Positions 28,526 through 37,510 are shown, numbered from the stretch's first letter. The stretch: 64,000 bases of DNA from Aestuariibaculum marinum (GCF_014596975.1 NZ_JACVXD010000004.1:124001-188000), one strand, 5' to 3'. Numbers and translations: made by a program. The notes: a model not told the origin generated them from the sequence alone.

Positions 28526-29152
28526 TTATTTTGTCATTTCCTGTGTTAACAAACTGTCTATAAACTGTTGTTCGGTGTATTTTTGATCTTTAGGAGAATG
28601 ACTGTTAGACATGTATAAATATGGGATAGAATCTCCTTGGTAGAGGTAATAACTATTATCTTCAAATCCGCCATTCCAGCGATCTGGTGAAAAGATGCGA
28701 ATCTTGTTGCTAAGGTATAACGATTGGTCTAGGTGTATCACATTTTCATTTGATTTTAATTCTTTACTAAAGAGGTCTGTTTTACTAAATCTATCCATGG
28801 AATTTTCTTTAACATCATAAATAATTAAAATATACTCTTTGTCGGATGTAAAATGAATATCGTTAGTGCTATTCATGTATTTAAAACCAATATAACCTAC
28901 AGTACATAATACTAACTCGATTACAAAAATGATATGGTAAGGCGTACTTTTAATGAAGAATCGATCTAAAACATACACGGCAAAAATAAAAACCACAATA
29001 GGAATGACCATAATGGGATAAAGAATCATCGGGCTTTCATACGTGAGTCCTATGTAAATAGATTGTATTGCGACTGCGATGCCTAATAATGTAACGATGG
29101 TGAATGGGGTAACCGGATAAACCCAGGATTTAAGTCTTTTTAAAGCTGCCAT
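28526..29152 (-). CDS. Membrane protein with soluble C-terminal domain, unknown function
   Basis: A 208-residue protein with three hydrophobic segments in the first half (about 15-35, 42-63 and 74-92), then a polar domain (HFTSDKEYILIIYDVKENSM onward) rich in Asp, Ser and Tyr. It stands alone on the minus strand. No family was recognised and no catalytic motif is seen. Confidence 0.6.
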   Translation of the reverse strand: MAALKRLKSWVYPVTPFTIVTLLGIAVAIQSIYIGLTYESPMILYPIMVIPIVVFIFAVYVLDRFFIKSTPYHIIFVIELVLCTVGYIGFKYMNSTNDIHFTSDKEYILIIYDVKENSMDRFSKTDLFSKELKSNENVIHLDQSLYLSNKIRIFSPDRWNGGFEDNSYYLYQGDSIPYLYMSNSHSPKDQKYTEQQFIDSLLTQEMTK

Positions 29153-29290
29153 GACTTGTTATATTTAGCATGAAACTAACCCCCTATACTAAAGGTACGA
29201 AATATAGAGGAGGTTTACTATAAAAGAGGTATATTGTTTCTGGTGAGTTTATACGAATTAATGTGATTTTTTAAACATTACTTCATGTTA

Positions 29291-29815
29291 TTAAAACCAG
29301 AAATTTACACCTAAACTTAAGGAAGCTGCTTTGTAATGTTTTTGGTTAATATGTGCATAAGAGGCTATTAAGGCTAGTTTTTCCTTAAAATAATAACCAA
29401 TCACAGGTCGTAAATAGATGCCTCCCGTACTATCCTCCTCAAATGCGCTACCAAAATAAGTTCCAAGATTACCGTCTATAGCGTAGCCTAAATCGAAACC
29501 AGCCGCCCAGTTTGTATTTAGTTTAACCCTTCCACTGGCAGCAATTGGAATATAAAAAGCTGGTAATGAATCAAAAGACTCAGGGAAATCCTCTTCAAAT
29601 AAATATATAATACCGATTGTTGGTCCTATATAAATCTTATCAGATACTTGCCAGGAATAGTAAAAGTTACCCTGAAGTGCAAATGAGTAAAAATCGCCGG
29701 AATCGGCTAAAGGCACCCCAACATTAGCTTCAAATTTAAAGCCTTCTTGTGCGTTAAGGCTTAGCGAAGAACAAAACAGGAAAAAGACTGCGAGACATAG
29801 CCACGTACTTTTCAT
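29291..29815 (-). CDS. Outer-membrane beta-barrel protein (small porin-like)
   Basis: A 174-residue exported protein. The ATG at 29815 begins a good signal peptide (WLCLAVFFLFCSSLSLNAQ); an ATG 9 bp upstream is also in frame. Eight or so amphipathic strands follow (NFYYSWQVSDKIYIGPTIGI, AAGFDLGYAIDG, IYLRPVIGYYF), ending with the aromatic YKAASLSLGVNFWF, the typical C-terminal strand of outer-membrane barrels. The substrate and role are unknown. Confidence 0.7.
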   Translation of the reverse strand: MKSTWLCLAVFFLFCSSLSLNAQEGFKFEANVGVPLADSGDFYSFALQGNFYYSWQVSDKIYIGPTIGIIYLFEEDFPESFDSLPAFYIPIAASGRVKLNTNWAAGFDLGYAIDGNLGTYFGSAFEEDSTGGIYLRPVIGYYFKEKLALIASYAHINQKHYKAASLSLGVNFWF

Positions 29816-29952
29816 AATAGTCATTTTGCAAGTAATGAAGTCAGGCAGTTAAGGCTTGCTTAAAGATACGATAAAAAAGATTATGGAAATCTTAAAAAGT
29901 TTCTTAGAATCAAAAAATAAGTGCTAATCAAGGCGTTTTTTTATCATTAGTG

Positions 29953-30786
29953 TTACTTCAGTTCTACAAATACCGGTAAGTGGTCTGAAACACAAAGGCC
30001 GTTAGTGCGTTGGTCGTCTATATGACGGTAATTAAGTACCGTTGCATTTTTAGTAAAAATATAATCGATGCGATTTTCTAAAGTAGCCTGAGGGTCAAAG
30101 TTGTTGAATGTTCCCAAAGGGCCGTAAAACGGACTTTCAGCGGTTTCTAATCCGTCATCAAGTTTTGTTTTTAAGGTTTGTATTGGGGCACTGTCTGGTA
30201 TGCTGTTTAAATCGCCCATCACAACCAGCTTTTCTTTGGTAATACTTAATTCTTCAATAGTTTTTAAAATGAGTTTCGCTGACTCTTCCTGCGCTTTGGG
30301 GCCTATATGGTCGAAGTGCGTGTTAAACACATAGATGATTTCTCCAGTATACCTGTTTTTAAACAGCCCATAAGTGCAGATACGTTCCATAGACGCATCC
30401 CAGCCTACTGAAATCTGTTCAGGGGTTTCCGAAAGCCAGAAGGTATTTTGTTGAAGTACCTGAAACTTGTTGCTGTCATAGAATAATGCCGAGTATTCGC
30501 CTTGGGTTTTGCCATCGTCACGGCCTACACCAATGTAATGGTAGTTCGTCGTGTTGTTTTTTATAAAGTTTACCTGATGATGTAAGCCTTCCTGTATACC
30601 TAGAAAGTCGGGATGGTAATAGTCAATAAGTTTCGCGACTTCTGTTTTACGGTGTTCCCACCAGTTCGCTTTATCGTTGGCCGTATCGTAACGGATATTA
30701 AAAGACATCACGGTGGTTTGTGCCTGTAACGCCCATGCGGTAAATAGAAAGGTGAATGTAAGAAGCGTGGCTGTTAGTGTTTTCAT
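29953..30786 (-). CDS. Exported endonuclease/exonuclease/phosphatase family hydrolase
   Basis: A 277-residue exported enzyme (signal peptide ending AWALQAQ, residue 23). The EEP fold motifs are all present: MSFNIRYD at the start, FLGIQEG with the metal-binding glutamate, FNTHFDHIG, VVMGDLNSIPDS with the catalytic Asp and Asn, and CVSDHLPVFVEL at the end with Asp-His. The family hydrolyses phosphodiester bonds in nucleic acids, lipids or small molecules. Secretion suggests scavenging of phosphate or sugars outside the cytoplasm. Confidence 0.9.
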   Translation of the reverse strand: MKTLTATLLTFTFLFTAWALQAQTTVMSFNIRYDTANDKANWWEHRKTEVAKLIDYYHPDFLGIQEGLHHQVNFIKNNTTNYHYIGVGRDDGKTQGEYSALFYDSNKFQVLQQNTFWLSETPEQISVGWDASMERICTYGLFKNRYTGEIIYVFNTHFDHIGPKAQEESAKLILKTIEELSITKEKLVVMGDLNSIPDSAPIQTLKTKLDDGLETAESPFYGPLGTFNNFDPQATLENRIDYIFTKNATVLNYRHIDDQRTNGLCVSDHLPVFVELK

Positions 30787-30962
30787 AAGAAATCGGACTT
30801 TCTATATTATAGATTTTGATGAAAGCCCGATAAAGCTACATAATATTTTTTGTCCTTGAGTTATATTTTTATTAACGATAGTGTTCTAATCAGTAATGCT
30901 TAATTCTTTTTCTAATTGTAATTTTCTATGATTCAATTATAAGAGTTTATAAAATGCGGTGC

Positions 30963-32342
30963 TTAGTGCGTGTTATCAATTTGCGTTAATAGGCCATCTA
31001 GTATTTCATCTTTTTCATCCAGAAGATGATCTTTTATGTACATATCAGGAATGACACCTTCGGCTTTTTTACTTCCATTAACTCGTGTAATATAACCTTT
31101 TGAAATTTTCACTTCAACTCCTGTTTTAGGTAAGTTATAAGCATACTGTGAGGCATATAAACTAGGGAAATCTCCAGTTTCTTCTCCAACAATTACGGCA
31201 AATTTGTAATCCTGAATTTGAGCAGCTGTTACAGCGGCTTGCGAATGTGACTGCCTATTAACCAATACATAAACTTTTCCGTTGTATCTTTTGTCTTTTG
31301 GTTGTGGCTGATATTCGTTAAACTTATATGGATAAATACTACCATTTTCGTGCTCTAAAACACTTTTCCAGTATGGGTTAGTGATATCATAATTCTTTCT
31401 TACGTGGCTTTTTAAAATGGCACTGGTTTTCATTGTAAATTCAGAACACCAACGAAATGGTTTTTTAGCAATGTATGATACCATATAGTCGCTAAAAGCG
31501 TCATCTCCACCAAGGTTATTTCGGAGATCAATAATAAGATTGGGGACTTTCTTTTTGTTAATTTCTACAAAAGATGAATCTATAAATCGTTTATATTTTT
31601 TCTCATCACCGCTAAAATTCCCTGGTATTAAATAGGCAGTTTTATTAATAAACTGCAGCGCTCTGTTTACAAAAGAGATCTCTTTTCTTTTATATTCATA
31701 ATCTTCAATAAGGCCTATCGATTTTAATTGATAGTCTTCTATAATACCATTTTTCTTTACTGAAACTGTAAAGTTTTTTTGTTCACCAAAGGCCTGCCAA
31801 TAAAGTCTAGGGAAGGTGGTAAGTTCTAGTTTTGCAAGTTTAAAATACCGCCTTTCTGCCGAAATTAAAGGATATATTTTTGCTAATACCTCTGCTATTG
31901 GTTTATTGTTAATACTAATAACTTCCGTGCCAATTTCAAGCGAATCATTATTTGACCAATTTTTTCTAATAAGTGCTTTGCCATTTTCAAAGGCAAGTTC
32001 TAAAGGGAAAAGTGTGCCGTTAGAGTAGGCGAATTCGGTATAGGCTGCAGCCGGGAAGGGAATTTCAGTATGGCCGTTATTTGCTTTCGAAATTACTGAC
32101 TGAAATAAAGAAGTAACTTCCAGTAGTGAGAGACTATCTTTGGTTATGGAAGATTTTATTTGTTCAAAATTTTCATTGAATGATTCCTTGGTTATATAGG
32201 TATATAAGTTGTAGTGGGCCTGTTCCAAAGATTCACGTAAAAAGTTTAAGTCTTCTATAACTTCTTGTTTGAAAAACATTTTTTGCCCAAAAGATTGAAC
32301 CGTAAATGCAAGAGTTATAATAATTAAATATATGTTTTTCAT
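30963..32342 (-). CDS. Exported S41-family serine peptidase
   Basis: A 459-residue exported protein (signal peptide to about Gln20, AFTVQSFGQ). A central PDZ-like region (LEIGTEVISINNKPIAEVLA, about 134-153) precedes the S41 core: IIDLRNNLGGDDAF near 270-283, then VYVLVNRQSHSQAAVTAAQI with the probable catalytic Ser367, and GEETGDFPSLY. Family S41 includes C-terminal processing peptidases and tricorn-like enzymes. The final section (KGYITRVNGSKKAEGVIPDM) is typical. Target unknown. Confidence 0.87.
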   Translation of the reverse strand: MKNIYLIIITLAFTVQSFGQKMFFKQEVIEDLNFLRESLEQAHYNLYTYITKESFNENFEQIKSSITKDSLSLLEVTSLFQSVISKANNGHTEIPFPAAAYTEFAYSNGTLFPLELAFENGKALIRKNWSNNDSLEIGTEVISINNKPIAEVLAKIYPLISAERRYFKLAKLELTTFPRLYWQAFGEQKNFTVSVKKNGIIEDYQLKSIGLIEDYEYKRKEISFVNRALQFINKTAYLIPGNFSGDEKKYKRFIDSSFVEINKKKVPNLIIDLRNNLGGDDAFSDYMVSYIAKKPFRWCSEFTMKTSAILKSHVRKNYDITNPYWKSVLEHENGSIYPYKFNEYQPQPKDKRYNGKVYVLVNRQSHSQAAVTAAQIQDYKFAVIVGEETGDFPSLYASQYAYNLPKTGVEVKISKGYITRVNGSKKAEGVIPDMYIKDHLLDEKDEILDGLLTQIDNTH

Positions 32343-32546
32343 AAACAGTATGGTCTTTTTTATTTTGTTTAAATTTTAAGTGTAATGTATAGATTTTCTT
32401 CTTATAATGGCTAAGATAAAACTAACTAACATATTTTTCATCTTTATGTTTTGTCTAATATAAGAAGTCCAAATAAGTTAAAGTTAGTGGTTTTTGATTG
32501 GGGTATTGCTAGAGATGGATTTTAAGGCCATATTGCTGTTGTTATT

Positions 32547-33017
32547 TTAATCCCATATTTCGGGACGGTTAAGTTCCATAGCTCTTAAATAGGAAAGGAA
32601 TTGCCCTGAATGAACAGATTCATGATATCCAATTCGTAATAAATATTGCGAAAGAGGTTTCTTCTCACCATTGCCAGGATGAACGATTTTTGTTTCATTT
32701 AATTCTATTTCCGAAAACCGACTAACGCTTTCTAAAAATATTTTTCTGTAAGGCTCATAAAATTCGAGTTCCTTGGCTACACTAATAAAGGGTCTTTTAC
32801 TATCCCAAGGTGTTTTATAATGGGCCATATCTTGTTGATTAATAATCATATTCCATCCATAATCAGCTTCCAGTACATGTCGTATCATTTCTATGGCACT
32901 CATGGCATTATTGTCGGGTTTCCAATGGTAATGTGTTTGGGGTAGTGCATTCCAGAGTTTTATACTTTTTCTTCTTATTTCTGTAAAATTTAAAATTATA
33001 AGTTCAGATGCTGTCAT
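32547..33017 (-). CDS. DinB-family protein (putative metal-dependent hydrolase/transferase)
   Basis: A 156-residue four-helix protein. It has the DinB_2-like histidine set: an N-terminal PQTHYHWKP, MIRHVLEADYGWNM near residue 45 and GYHESVHSGQ near residue 130. These three histidine positions bind a divalent metal in the family. Members act as thiol transferases or remain unassigned. It stands alone with no operon partner. Confidence 0.85.
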   Translation of the reverse strand: MTASELIILNFTEIRRKSIKLWNALPQTHYHWKPDNNAMSAIEMIRHVLEADYGWNMIINQQDMAHYKTPWDSKRPFISVAKELEFYEPYRKIFLESVSRFSEIELNETKIVHPGNGEKKPLSQYLLRIGYHESVHSGQFLSYLRAMELNRPEIWD

Positions 33018-33340
33018 TTTCTTGAGTTATAGTATCGTAGTATGGTTATTACTTAATTTATCGAGATAGGGAATTTATGAGGATTTTAATGCAAACGAAC
33101 TTGCCGCAATTGTGATTATATATTGTAAGCAAACGTTTTTATATTCATTTAATTTCAAGGTCTATAAAAAAATGAGTTTCATTAAAATTATGGCCCATAG
33201 CAATACATTTTACAAGAAATACATTTTTCTTTATAGCTACAGCCCATAGTAGACTAGTCCATCAACTGCCGGTTCAGTCAATACGGCGTTCTTGTTTGGC
33301 CGTAACGACTACACGAATGCTTAGTTATTGGCACAGTTTT
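33018..33340. other. Intergenic region with a long hairpin
   Basis: No gene is seen. An imperfect inverted repeat (AGTCAATACGGC at 33276-33287 with GCCGTAACGACT at 33299-33310, 10 of 12 paired) lies just downstream of the GNAT gene in its reading direction. It may be a terminator without a U run, or an outlying degenerate copy of the palindromes that separate the genes from 35.1 to 38.1 kb. Confidence 0.45.
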
Positions 33341-33838
33341 TTATTTTTTCCACTCATCTTTATTTATGCACATATTAATAGCAATCCATTTTTCTTCTCC
33401 TAATTTAGCCTCTGTGGTAATTCCTTTGTTTATTTTCATTCCCGATTTTTCATAACATTTTATTGCTCCAATATTCCAATCGAAAACATTTAGGTTTACT
33501 CTGTTAACTTTTAATTCCTCAAAGGACATTCTTAATAATTCATTAATAAGTTTCTCTCCAATTCCTTTTCCTCTAAATTTTGTGTTACCAATCAATATTC
33601 GGCAAAGTCGAGCGTTAAATTTATCCTCTAAATATATTTCAGCGTGTCCAATTACAGTTTTACCATAAACTACTTTAAAAACAAATCTATTACTATCATT
33701 TAGGTAATTTACAATTTGAGTTTCTGTTATTGGATATGAAAACATGTCTCCAGCGAACTGAAATAAATCCTTTTCATTGTCAATCCATTTTGATAAATAT
33801 TCTAAGTCTTTGGATTTAAAATGTGCCAATTTTATCAT
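33341..33838 (-). CDS. GNAT-family N-acetyltransferase (RimJ/RimL-like)
   Basis: A 165-residue acetyltransferase. The acetyl-CoA binding motif is LIGNTKFRGKGIGEKLINEL (about 87-106), followed by NRVNLNVFDWNIGAIKCYEK and SGMKI, which is the RimJ/RimL-type core. It starts with LAHFKSKDLEYLSKWIDNEK as in that family. It is the left-most gene of a minus-strand run of single genes separated by palindromic spacers. Its substrate is unknown. Confidence 0.88.
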   Translation of the reverse strand: MIKLAHFKSKDLEYLSKWIDNEKDLFQFAGDMFSYPITETQIVNYLNDSNRFVFKVVYGKTVIGHAEIYLEDKFNARLCRILIGNTKFRGKGIGEKLINELLRMSFEELKVNRVNLNVFDWNIGAIKCYEKSGMKINKGITTEAKLGEEKWIAINMCINKDEWKK

Positions 33839-34065
33839 AATAATTCGGTTTGTCTAATTGTAGCTTACATTTCGGCTGAGGCAAGTGGTCAGATCAAGGA
33901 ATTTTTCGTTTTAAAAGCCAAATTCAAAAGACTTGGCGGACTTAGTGAATAAACCTAAGTTATTAAATTTAGCGCTTTTTGTTCCATATGCTATTGGTGT
34001 AGTTAGAAGCTTTTTTTAATTATCTTCTTTTCAAATTTTAAGTCCGGTTTATTATCAATTTGTAC

Positions 34066-35130
34066 TTAGTTCTTTTTATAATTACGCTTTTTGTAATTCT
34101 TTATCATTTTGCCAAAATCCTTATCCTTCTTCCGTTTTTCTGCAACTGTCGCTTCAAAGTGTTCTTTTTCTCGCTCCATTTTCAAGAAGTTTTCGTAGGA
34201 TGAATGGTCTATGTCGCCACGTTCAACAGCGCTTAAAACTGCACAGCCTGCTTCAACGGTATGCGTACAATCTTTAAACTTACAGTCTTTAGAATATGCA
34301 ATAATTTCATTAAACGTCATTTCTAAACCTGCTTTAACATCGGTAATCCCAACTTCCCGCATGCCGGGGTTGTCAATAAGTATTCCGCCATGTTCAAGAA
34401 TAACTAATTCACGGTGACTCGTAACATGCCTGCCTTTATTTGTACTGGAACTAATGGTATTGGTTTTCATCAACGCTTTGCCCGATAAGTTGTTTAACAG
34501 ACTTGATTTCCCTACGCCCGATGAGCCTAGCAAACAATAGGTTTTACCTTTTTTAATATGCGTTTTAAGTGCTGTAAGTCCTTTTTTAGAGGCGTTGCTT
34601 ATGGGAATAATTGGGACGTTTTTTATTCTTTCCTGAATGTTGTTAACTACTATTGATAACTCGGTGTCTGAAATCAAATCGATTTTATTAAGCACAATAA
34701 TCGGACTTACGTTAGAGGTGTGGCATATGGTTAAATAGCGTTCCATTCTATTCACGTTAAAGTCTCTGTCAACGGCTTGAACAATAAAGGCGTAATCAAT
34801 ATTTGTAGCGATAATTTGTTTTTCTCCGTGTTTTCCAACGGCTTGTCTCTCAATACTGGTTGTCCTTGGAAACACCGCATGAATAAGTACTTTATCAGCA
34901 TCATATTCAGATATGGCTACCCAATCGCCAACAGCAGGAAAGTCAGATCTGTCCTGTGCCGTAAAGCGTAAATTTCCAATAATTTCAGCGTCATATTCGC
35001 TTTGTTCTGTTTTTACAACATACCTTTCCTTATGCTCTGAAATCACCCGACCCACTTCAAAAGCATCAAGATGCTGGCTTTTCCTAAATTGTTCCAGTGC
35101 TATGGTATATCCTAAATCTTCGAGCGTCAT
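34066..35130 (-). CDS. rsgA: RsgA-family ribosome-associated GTPase (YloQ-type, probably an accessory copy)
   Basis: A 354-residue circularly permuted GTPase. Order of motifs: OB-fold N-terminus, G4 NKID (148-151), G1 GSSGVGKSS (202-210), G3 DNPG (253-256), then a zinc-binding tail with Cys283, Cys288, His290 and Cys296. RsgA aids 30S subunit maturation. The length and N-terminal extension (LEDLGYTIALEQFRKSQHLD) suit the longer form that often occurs beside a shorter core RsgA, so this may be a second copy. Its upstream boundary carries a palindrome end shared with the neighbouring modules. Confidence 0.92.
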   Translation of the reverse strand: MTLEDLGYTIALEQFRKSQHLDAFEVGRVISEHKERYVVKTEQSEYDAEIIGNLRFTAQDRSDFPAVGDWVAISEYDADKVLIHAVFPRTTSIERQAVGKHGEKQIIATNIDYAFIVQAVDRDFNVNRMERYLTICHTSNVSPIIVLNKIDLISDTELSIVVNNIQERIKNVPIIPISNASKKGLTALKTHIKKGKTYCLLGSSGVGKSSLLNNLSGKALMKTNTISSSTNKGRHVTSHRELVILEHGGILIDNPGMREVGITDVKAGLEMTFNEIIAYSKDCKFKDCTHTVEAGCAVLSAVERGDIDHSSYENFLKMEREKEHFEATVAEKRKKDKDFGKMIKNYKKRNYKKN

Positions 35131-35149
35131 TGGTTTCTTGTTGTATTAA

Positions 35150-35335
35150 ACACAATGGTTTGTATAACCGTTAGTTACTTGATTAAAGTTAATGATTTTT
35201 GGTATAAGATAGTTCGATTTTAAGGGAAGCTTACAAATCACATTCAAAAACAACAAACGCCCTTAAAATGGGCGCTTATGCATCATGTTTTTACAAAATT
35301 ATGGGCTTGTGCAACGGCTACTGGTGTTGTAAGCA
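35150..35335 (-). repeat. Cassette-type palindromic spacer between the PH-domain gene and rsgA
   Basis: Read on the minus strand, it opens with TGCTTACAAC (35335-35326) right after the PH gene and closes with AACCATTGTGTTTAAT, homologous to the AACCGTTGTGCTTAAT end of another spacer. It contains a strong inner hairpin (AGCGCCCATTTTAAGGGCGT, about 35250-35275). It is longer (about 186 bp) and less symmetrical than the other spacers. Confidence 0.55.
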
Positions 35336-35345
35336 GGCTTTTTTT

Positions 35346-35771
35346 TTAAGTAGTAATTTTTATGTCCGAGTTTAGTTCTAATATTTTCTTTATAAAAGAT
35401 TCATTTGTTTTTGGGCTAATATAAATCTCTTCGTATTTATTATATTTTATAATCAATCCGTCTGGCGCAGTCGCAGGTTTTATCCCAACCCAAAGAGTTT
35501 TTCCTTTTACAATTTCATGAATATTAGCAATAATAATCGACCCAAATATTGGACCACTTTTATACTTTAGTTCTTTTTCAGTCAATTTATAAGATGTTCC
35601 AAAATGTATCCATAAAAGTAATCCAATAACTAGAACTAAAATTAAATCAAGCCATTTGAAGGTATAACTTGTATCGTAATCATTACTTAGAAAAATGTGT
35701 ATGCAAATAATCCCAATTATTGAAAAAATTAGGGTAGTAAACAACGGTTCTTTTCTGCTTTTAAATTTCAT
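35346..35771 (-). CDS. Membrane-anchored bacterial PH-domain protein
   Basis: A 141-residue protein with two N-terminal hydrophobic helices (about 12-30 and 40-58), followed by a small beta domain (YKLTEKELKYKSGPIFGSII, IVKGKTLWVGIKPATAPDGL) of the bacterial PH (bPH) type. Function unknown. The gene fills one complete module: its two ends carry the private inverted repeat GTTGTAAGCA (35326-35335) and TGCTTACAAC (35788-35797). Confidence 0.75.
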   Translation of the reverse strand: MKFKSRKEPLFTTLIFSIIGIICIHIFLSNDYDTSYTFKWLDLILVLVIGLLLWIHFGTSYKLTEKELKYKSGPIFGSIIIANIHEIVKGKTLWVGIKPATAPDGLIIKYNKYEEIYISPKTNESFIKKILELNSDIKITT

Positions 35772-35787
35772 ATGGTATTGTTTAGCT

Positions 35788-35924
35788 TGCTTACAACGGT
35801 CTCGGCTATGAACAGTTGGGGATTTTTTGTCCTAACTTTTCAGTTTGGCTCCGACCTTTGTTTTATGTTTATACTTACGTTTTATCACTTTCGCCCCAAT
35901 TGTTTATAGCCATTGTTGCCAGTA
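35788..35924 (-). repeat. Cassette-type palindromic spacer between the DUF1963 gene and the PH-domain gene
   Basis: A 137-bp imperfect palindrome. Outer arms are CAACGGTCTCGGCTATGAAC (from 35794) and, at 35894-35918, CCCCAATTGTTTATAGCCAT followed by TGTTG. The pairing covers GGCTAT, AACA and TTGGGG. It starts and ends with cores private to the two neighbouring genes (TGCTTACAAC and GTTGCCAGTA). Topology matches an integron attC site read on the minus strand. Confidence 0.65.
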
Positions 35925-35937
35925 GTTTTTTAGTTGC

Positions 35938-36645
35938 TTAGTAAAAATCATAATATAAACTCCATTCATTGGTTTGATCATTTTTCGCAAACATTAAACT
36001 TCCGCTGTCTATAATATTTAGGTTTATTTTTTCGTCAGACGTAATTTGAAATATAAATTCAAATCCGTTACCAAATCCTTCGTCTATTCCAATTCCAGAT
36101 TGACAATAGGAAGGAAATCCACCAATTTTATGTTCATACTGATGAAAATCAGCTATGTCATAATAGCTTTCAATTTCGCCACTATTCTCAAGTTCAAGTA
36201 TTTCATCTTCCATTTCAGAAGACAAACCACCACCATCCCAAATTGGACAATCCTTTTTCATTTCCGCCTTTAATGGAAATTGTTTGATGAAAGATTTTGG
36301 GTTTGATAAATCTTTTACAATAATATCATCTAAATTTTCATATTCTCTAATCAACCAATTTTCTCCCATTTTCTCCAAACATTCTGGATATTCATTTGAG
36401 ATAAAAACGGTCAAAATTTTTGTGTTCAGTAATTTAGTATGTATAAAAGGTAAATTCGGAATATAAATTTGAGCTAAAGGAAGCATCAGTTCTCCATTTT
36501 TGTCAGTCGGAATAGTTTCTTCATCTCTATAAACTGAAACTTTTCCAATCCAACTTTCTTGAATTGTGTTTTCAGGTCTAAATCCGCCTACTTTAAAAAT
36601 TGTAGCGTCTTTGGATATTTTCTCTTTAATTTCTTCGCTTTTCAA
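35938..36645 (-). CDS. DUF1963 (YwqG-like) protein
   Basis: A 235-residue cytoplasmic protein. Family features are the N-terminal KVGGFRPENTIQESWIGKVS region, PLAQIYIPNLPF near residue 57, the KIGGFPSYCQSGIG loop near residue 177 (HKxGGxPxxxQ in the family) and the C-terminal NLNIIDSGSLMFAKNDQ. DUF1963 members are unassigned; some occur in toxin-immunity settings. The gene fills one module bounded by GTTGCCAGTA (35915-35924) and TACTGGCAAC (36664-36673). Confidence 0.8.
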   Translation of the reverse strand: MKSEEIKEKISKDATIFKVGGFRPENTIQESWIGKVSVYRDEETIPTDKNGELMLPLAQIYIPNLPFIHTKLLNTKILTVFISNEYPECLEKMGENWLIREYENLDDIIVKDLSNPKSFIKQFPLKAEMKKDCPIWDGGGLSSEMEDEILELENSGEIESYYDIADFHQYEHKIGGFPSYCQSGIGIDEGFGNGFEFIFQITSDEKINLNIIDSGSLMFAKNDQTNEWSLYYDFY

Positions 36646-36663
36646 TTTCGTTTGTTTTCAAAT

Positions 36664-36802
36664 TACTGGCAACGGTTTGTGTATAGTTTCGTTGCGTGAA
36701 AATCCGCAGGATTTTCAGGTTTAAGAAACTAAGATAGCAAAGTTGCGAGGATTTTCCGTGAGGAAAATCGGAAGCAATGAATTATACACTGTGTTGTGCT
36801 TA
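36664..36802 (-). repeat. Cassette-type palindromic spacer, copy A of a 126-bp repeat
   Basis: Outer arms CAACGGTTTGTGTATAG and TATACACTGTGTTG enclose two perfect inner hairpins (GAAAATCC-GCA-GGATTTTC at 36698-36716, and GATTTTCC-GTGA-GGAAAATC). The stretch 36671-36796 is near-identical to 37351-37476 (I count 3 differences). The two ends carry cores private to the flanking genes: TACTGGCAAC at the left and GTTGTGCTTA at the right. Confidence 0.75.
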
Positions 36803-37339
36803 GTTTTTTTTCAGTTCTGGTTGGTTTTTCGTTTGGTTTTTCAAGTTTTCCAACAATAATTCTGCACTTTTTGTTGCATTTAATTTTCCTGCTTGAAATT
36901 CTGAAATGATCGCAAAGTTGGGTAAAATCTGCAAATCATCTGACGGTTGTAGCAAGGAATCAATTTTCGTTTTGGTATTTAATTCCGTTACAGTATTTAG
37001 TTTATTTTTCAAGTCAGTTTTTGCGTATTCAAACCGTTCAGCTATTTTTTTCTTTTCTAAGTCATTTTCCCCAATTAAATTGAGTTTAATAATTAGTGAA
37101 TCCACAATTCGATTATGTTTAATTGTGGAATAATAAATCAGAGCAGAATTCTCTCCTTCAGATTTTTTTATTCGTTTTGAGTTAATTTCATTGAAATATT
37201 TTTCGATTTTATTTTCTTTAATTTTATTCAAACTATCTAGCTTAATTCCGATAGTAGAAAATGAGCTCTCAACTTCATTTGTGAGTTGATTGCATGAAAT
37301 CAAAGTCAGGATTAATAATGTTAGAATTATGTTTTTCAT
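36800..37339 (-). CDS. Predicted lipoprotein with coiled-coil character, unknown function
   Basis: A 179-residue protein with lipobox LTLISC (Cys16). The mature part is almost wholly helical and rich in Lys, Glu, Asn and Leu (IKLDSLNKIKENKIEKYFNE, DLEKKKIAERFEYAKTDLKN), with a basic Asn/Gln-rich end. No family recognised. The stop codon directly abuts the spacer core GCACAAC. The gene fills one module bounded by GTTGTGCTTA (36793-36802) and TAAGCACAAC (37344-37353). Confidence 0.65.
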   Translation of the reverse strand: MKNIILTLLILTLISCNQLTNEVESSFSTIGIKLDSLNKIKENKIEKYFNEINSKRIKKSEGENSALIYYSTIKHNRIVDSLIIKLNLIGENDLEKKKIAERFEYAKTDLKNKLNTVTELNTKTKIDSLLQPSDDLQILPNFAIISEFQAGKLNATKSAELLLENLKNQTKNQPELKKN

Positions 37340-37343
37340 AAAT

Positions 37344-37481
37344 TAAGCACAACGGTTTGTGTATAGTTTCGTTGCGTGAAAATCCGCAGGATTTTCAGGT
37401 TTAAGAAACTAAGGTAGCAAAGTTGCGAGGATTTTCCGAGAGGAAAATCGGAAGCAATGAATTATACACGGTGTTGGCATG
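37344..37481 (-). repeat. Cassette-type palindromic spacer, copy B of a 126-bp repeat
   Basis: Same structure as the spacer at 36664-36802: outer arms with GTGTATA/TATACAC, two perfect 8-bp inner hairpins built from GAAAATCC and GATTTTCC, and outer CAAC/GTTG ends. The end cores differ from copy A in line with the neighbouring genes (TAAGCACAAC at left, GTTGGCATG at right). Confidence 0.75.
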
Positions 37482-37510
37482 TCGTTTTTTATTAATTTTC
37501 ACACAATACT

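Noticed and set aside
33329-33838. ATTGGCACA downstream of the GNAT gene matched by TGTGCCAAT at its start, as a fifth private module repeat
   Set aside because: The right copy lies inside the coding sequence (codons for KLAH), not in a spacer, and there is no palindrome next to it; probably chance.
36671-36796. Structured non-coding RNA gene
   Set aside because: The repeat folds well, but its CAAC/GTTG ends change with the adjacent gene, which fits a recombination site better than an RNA gene.
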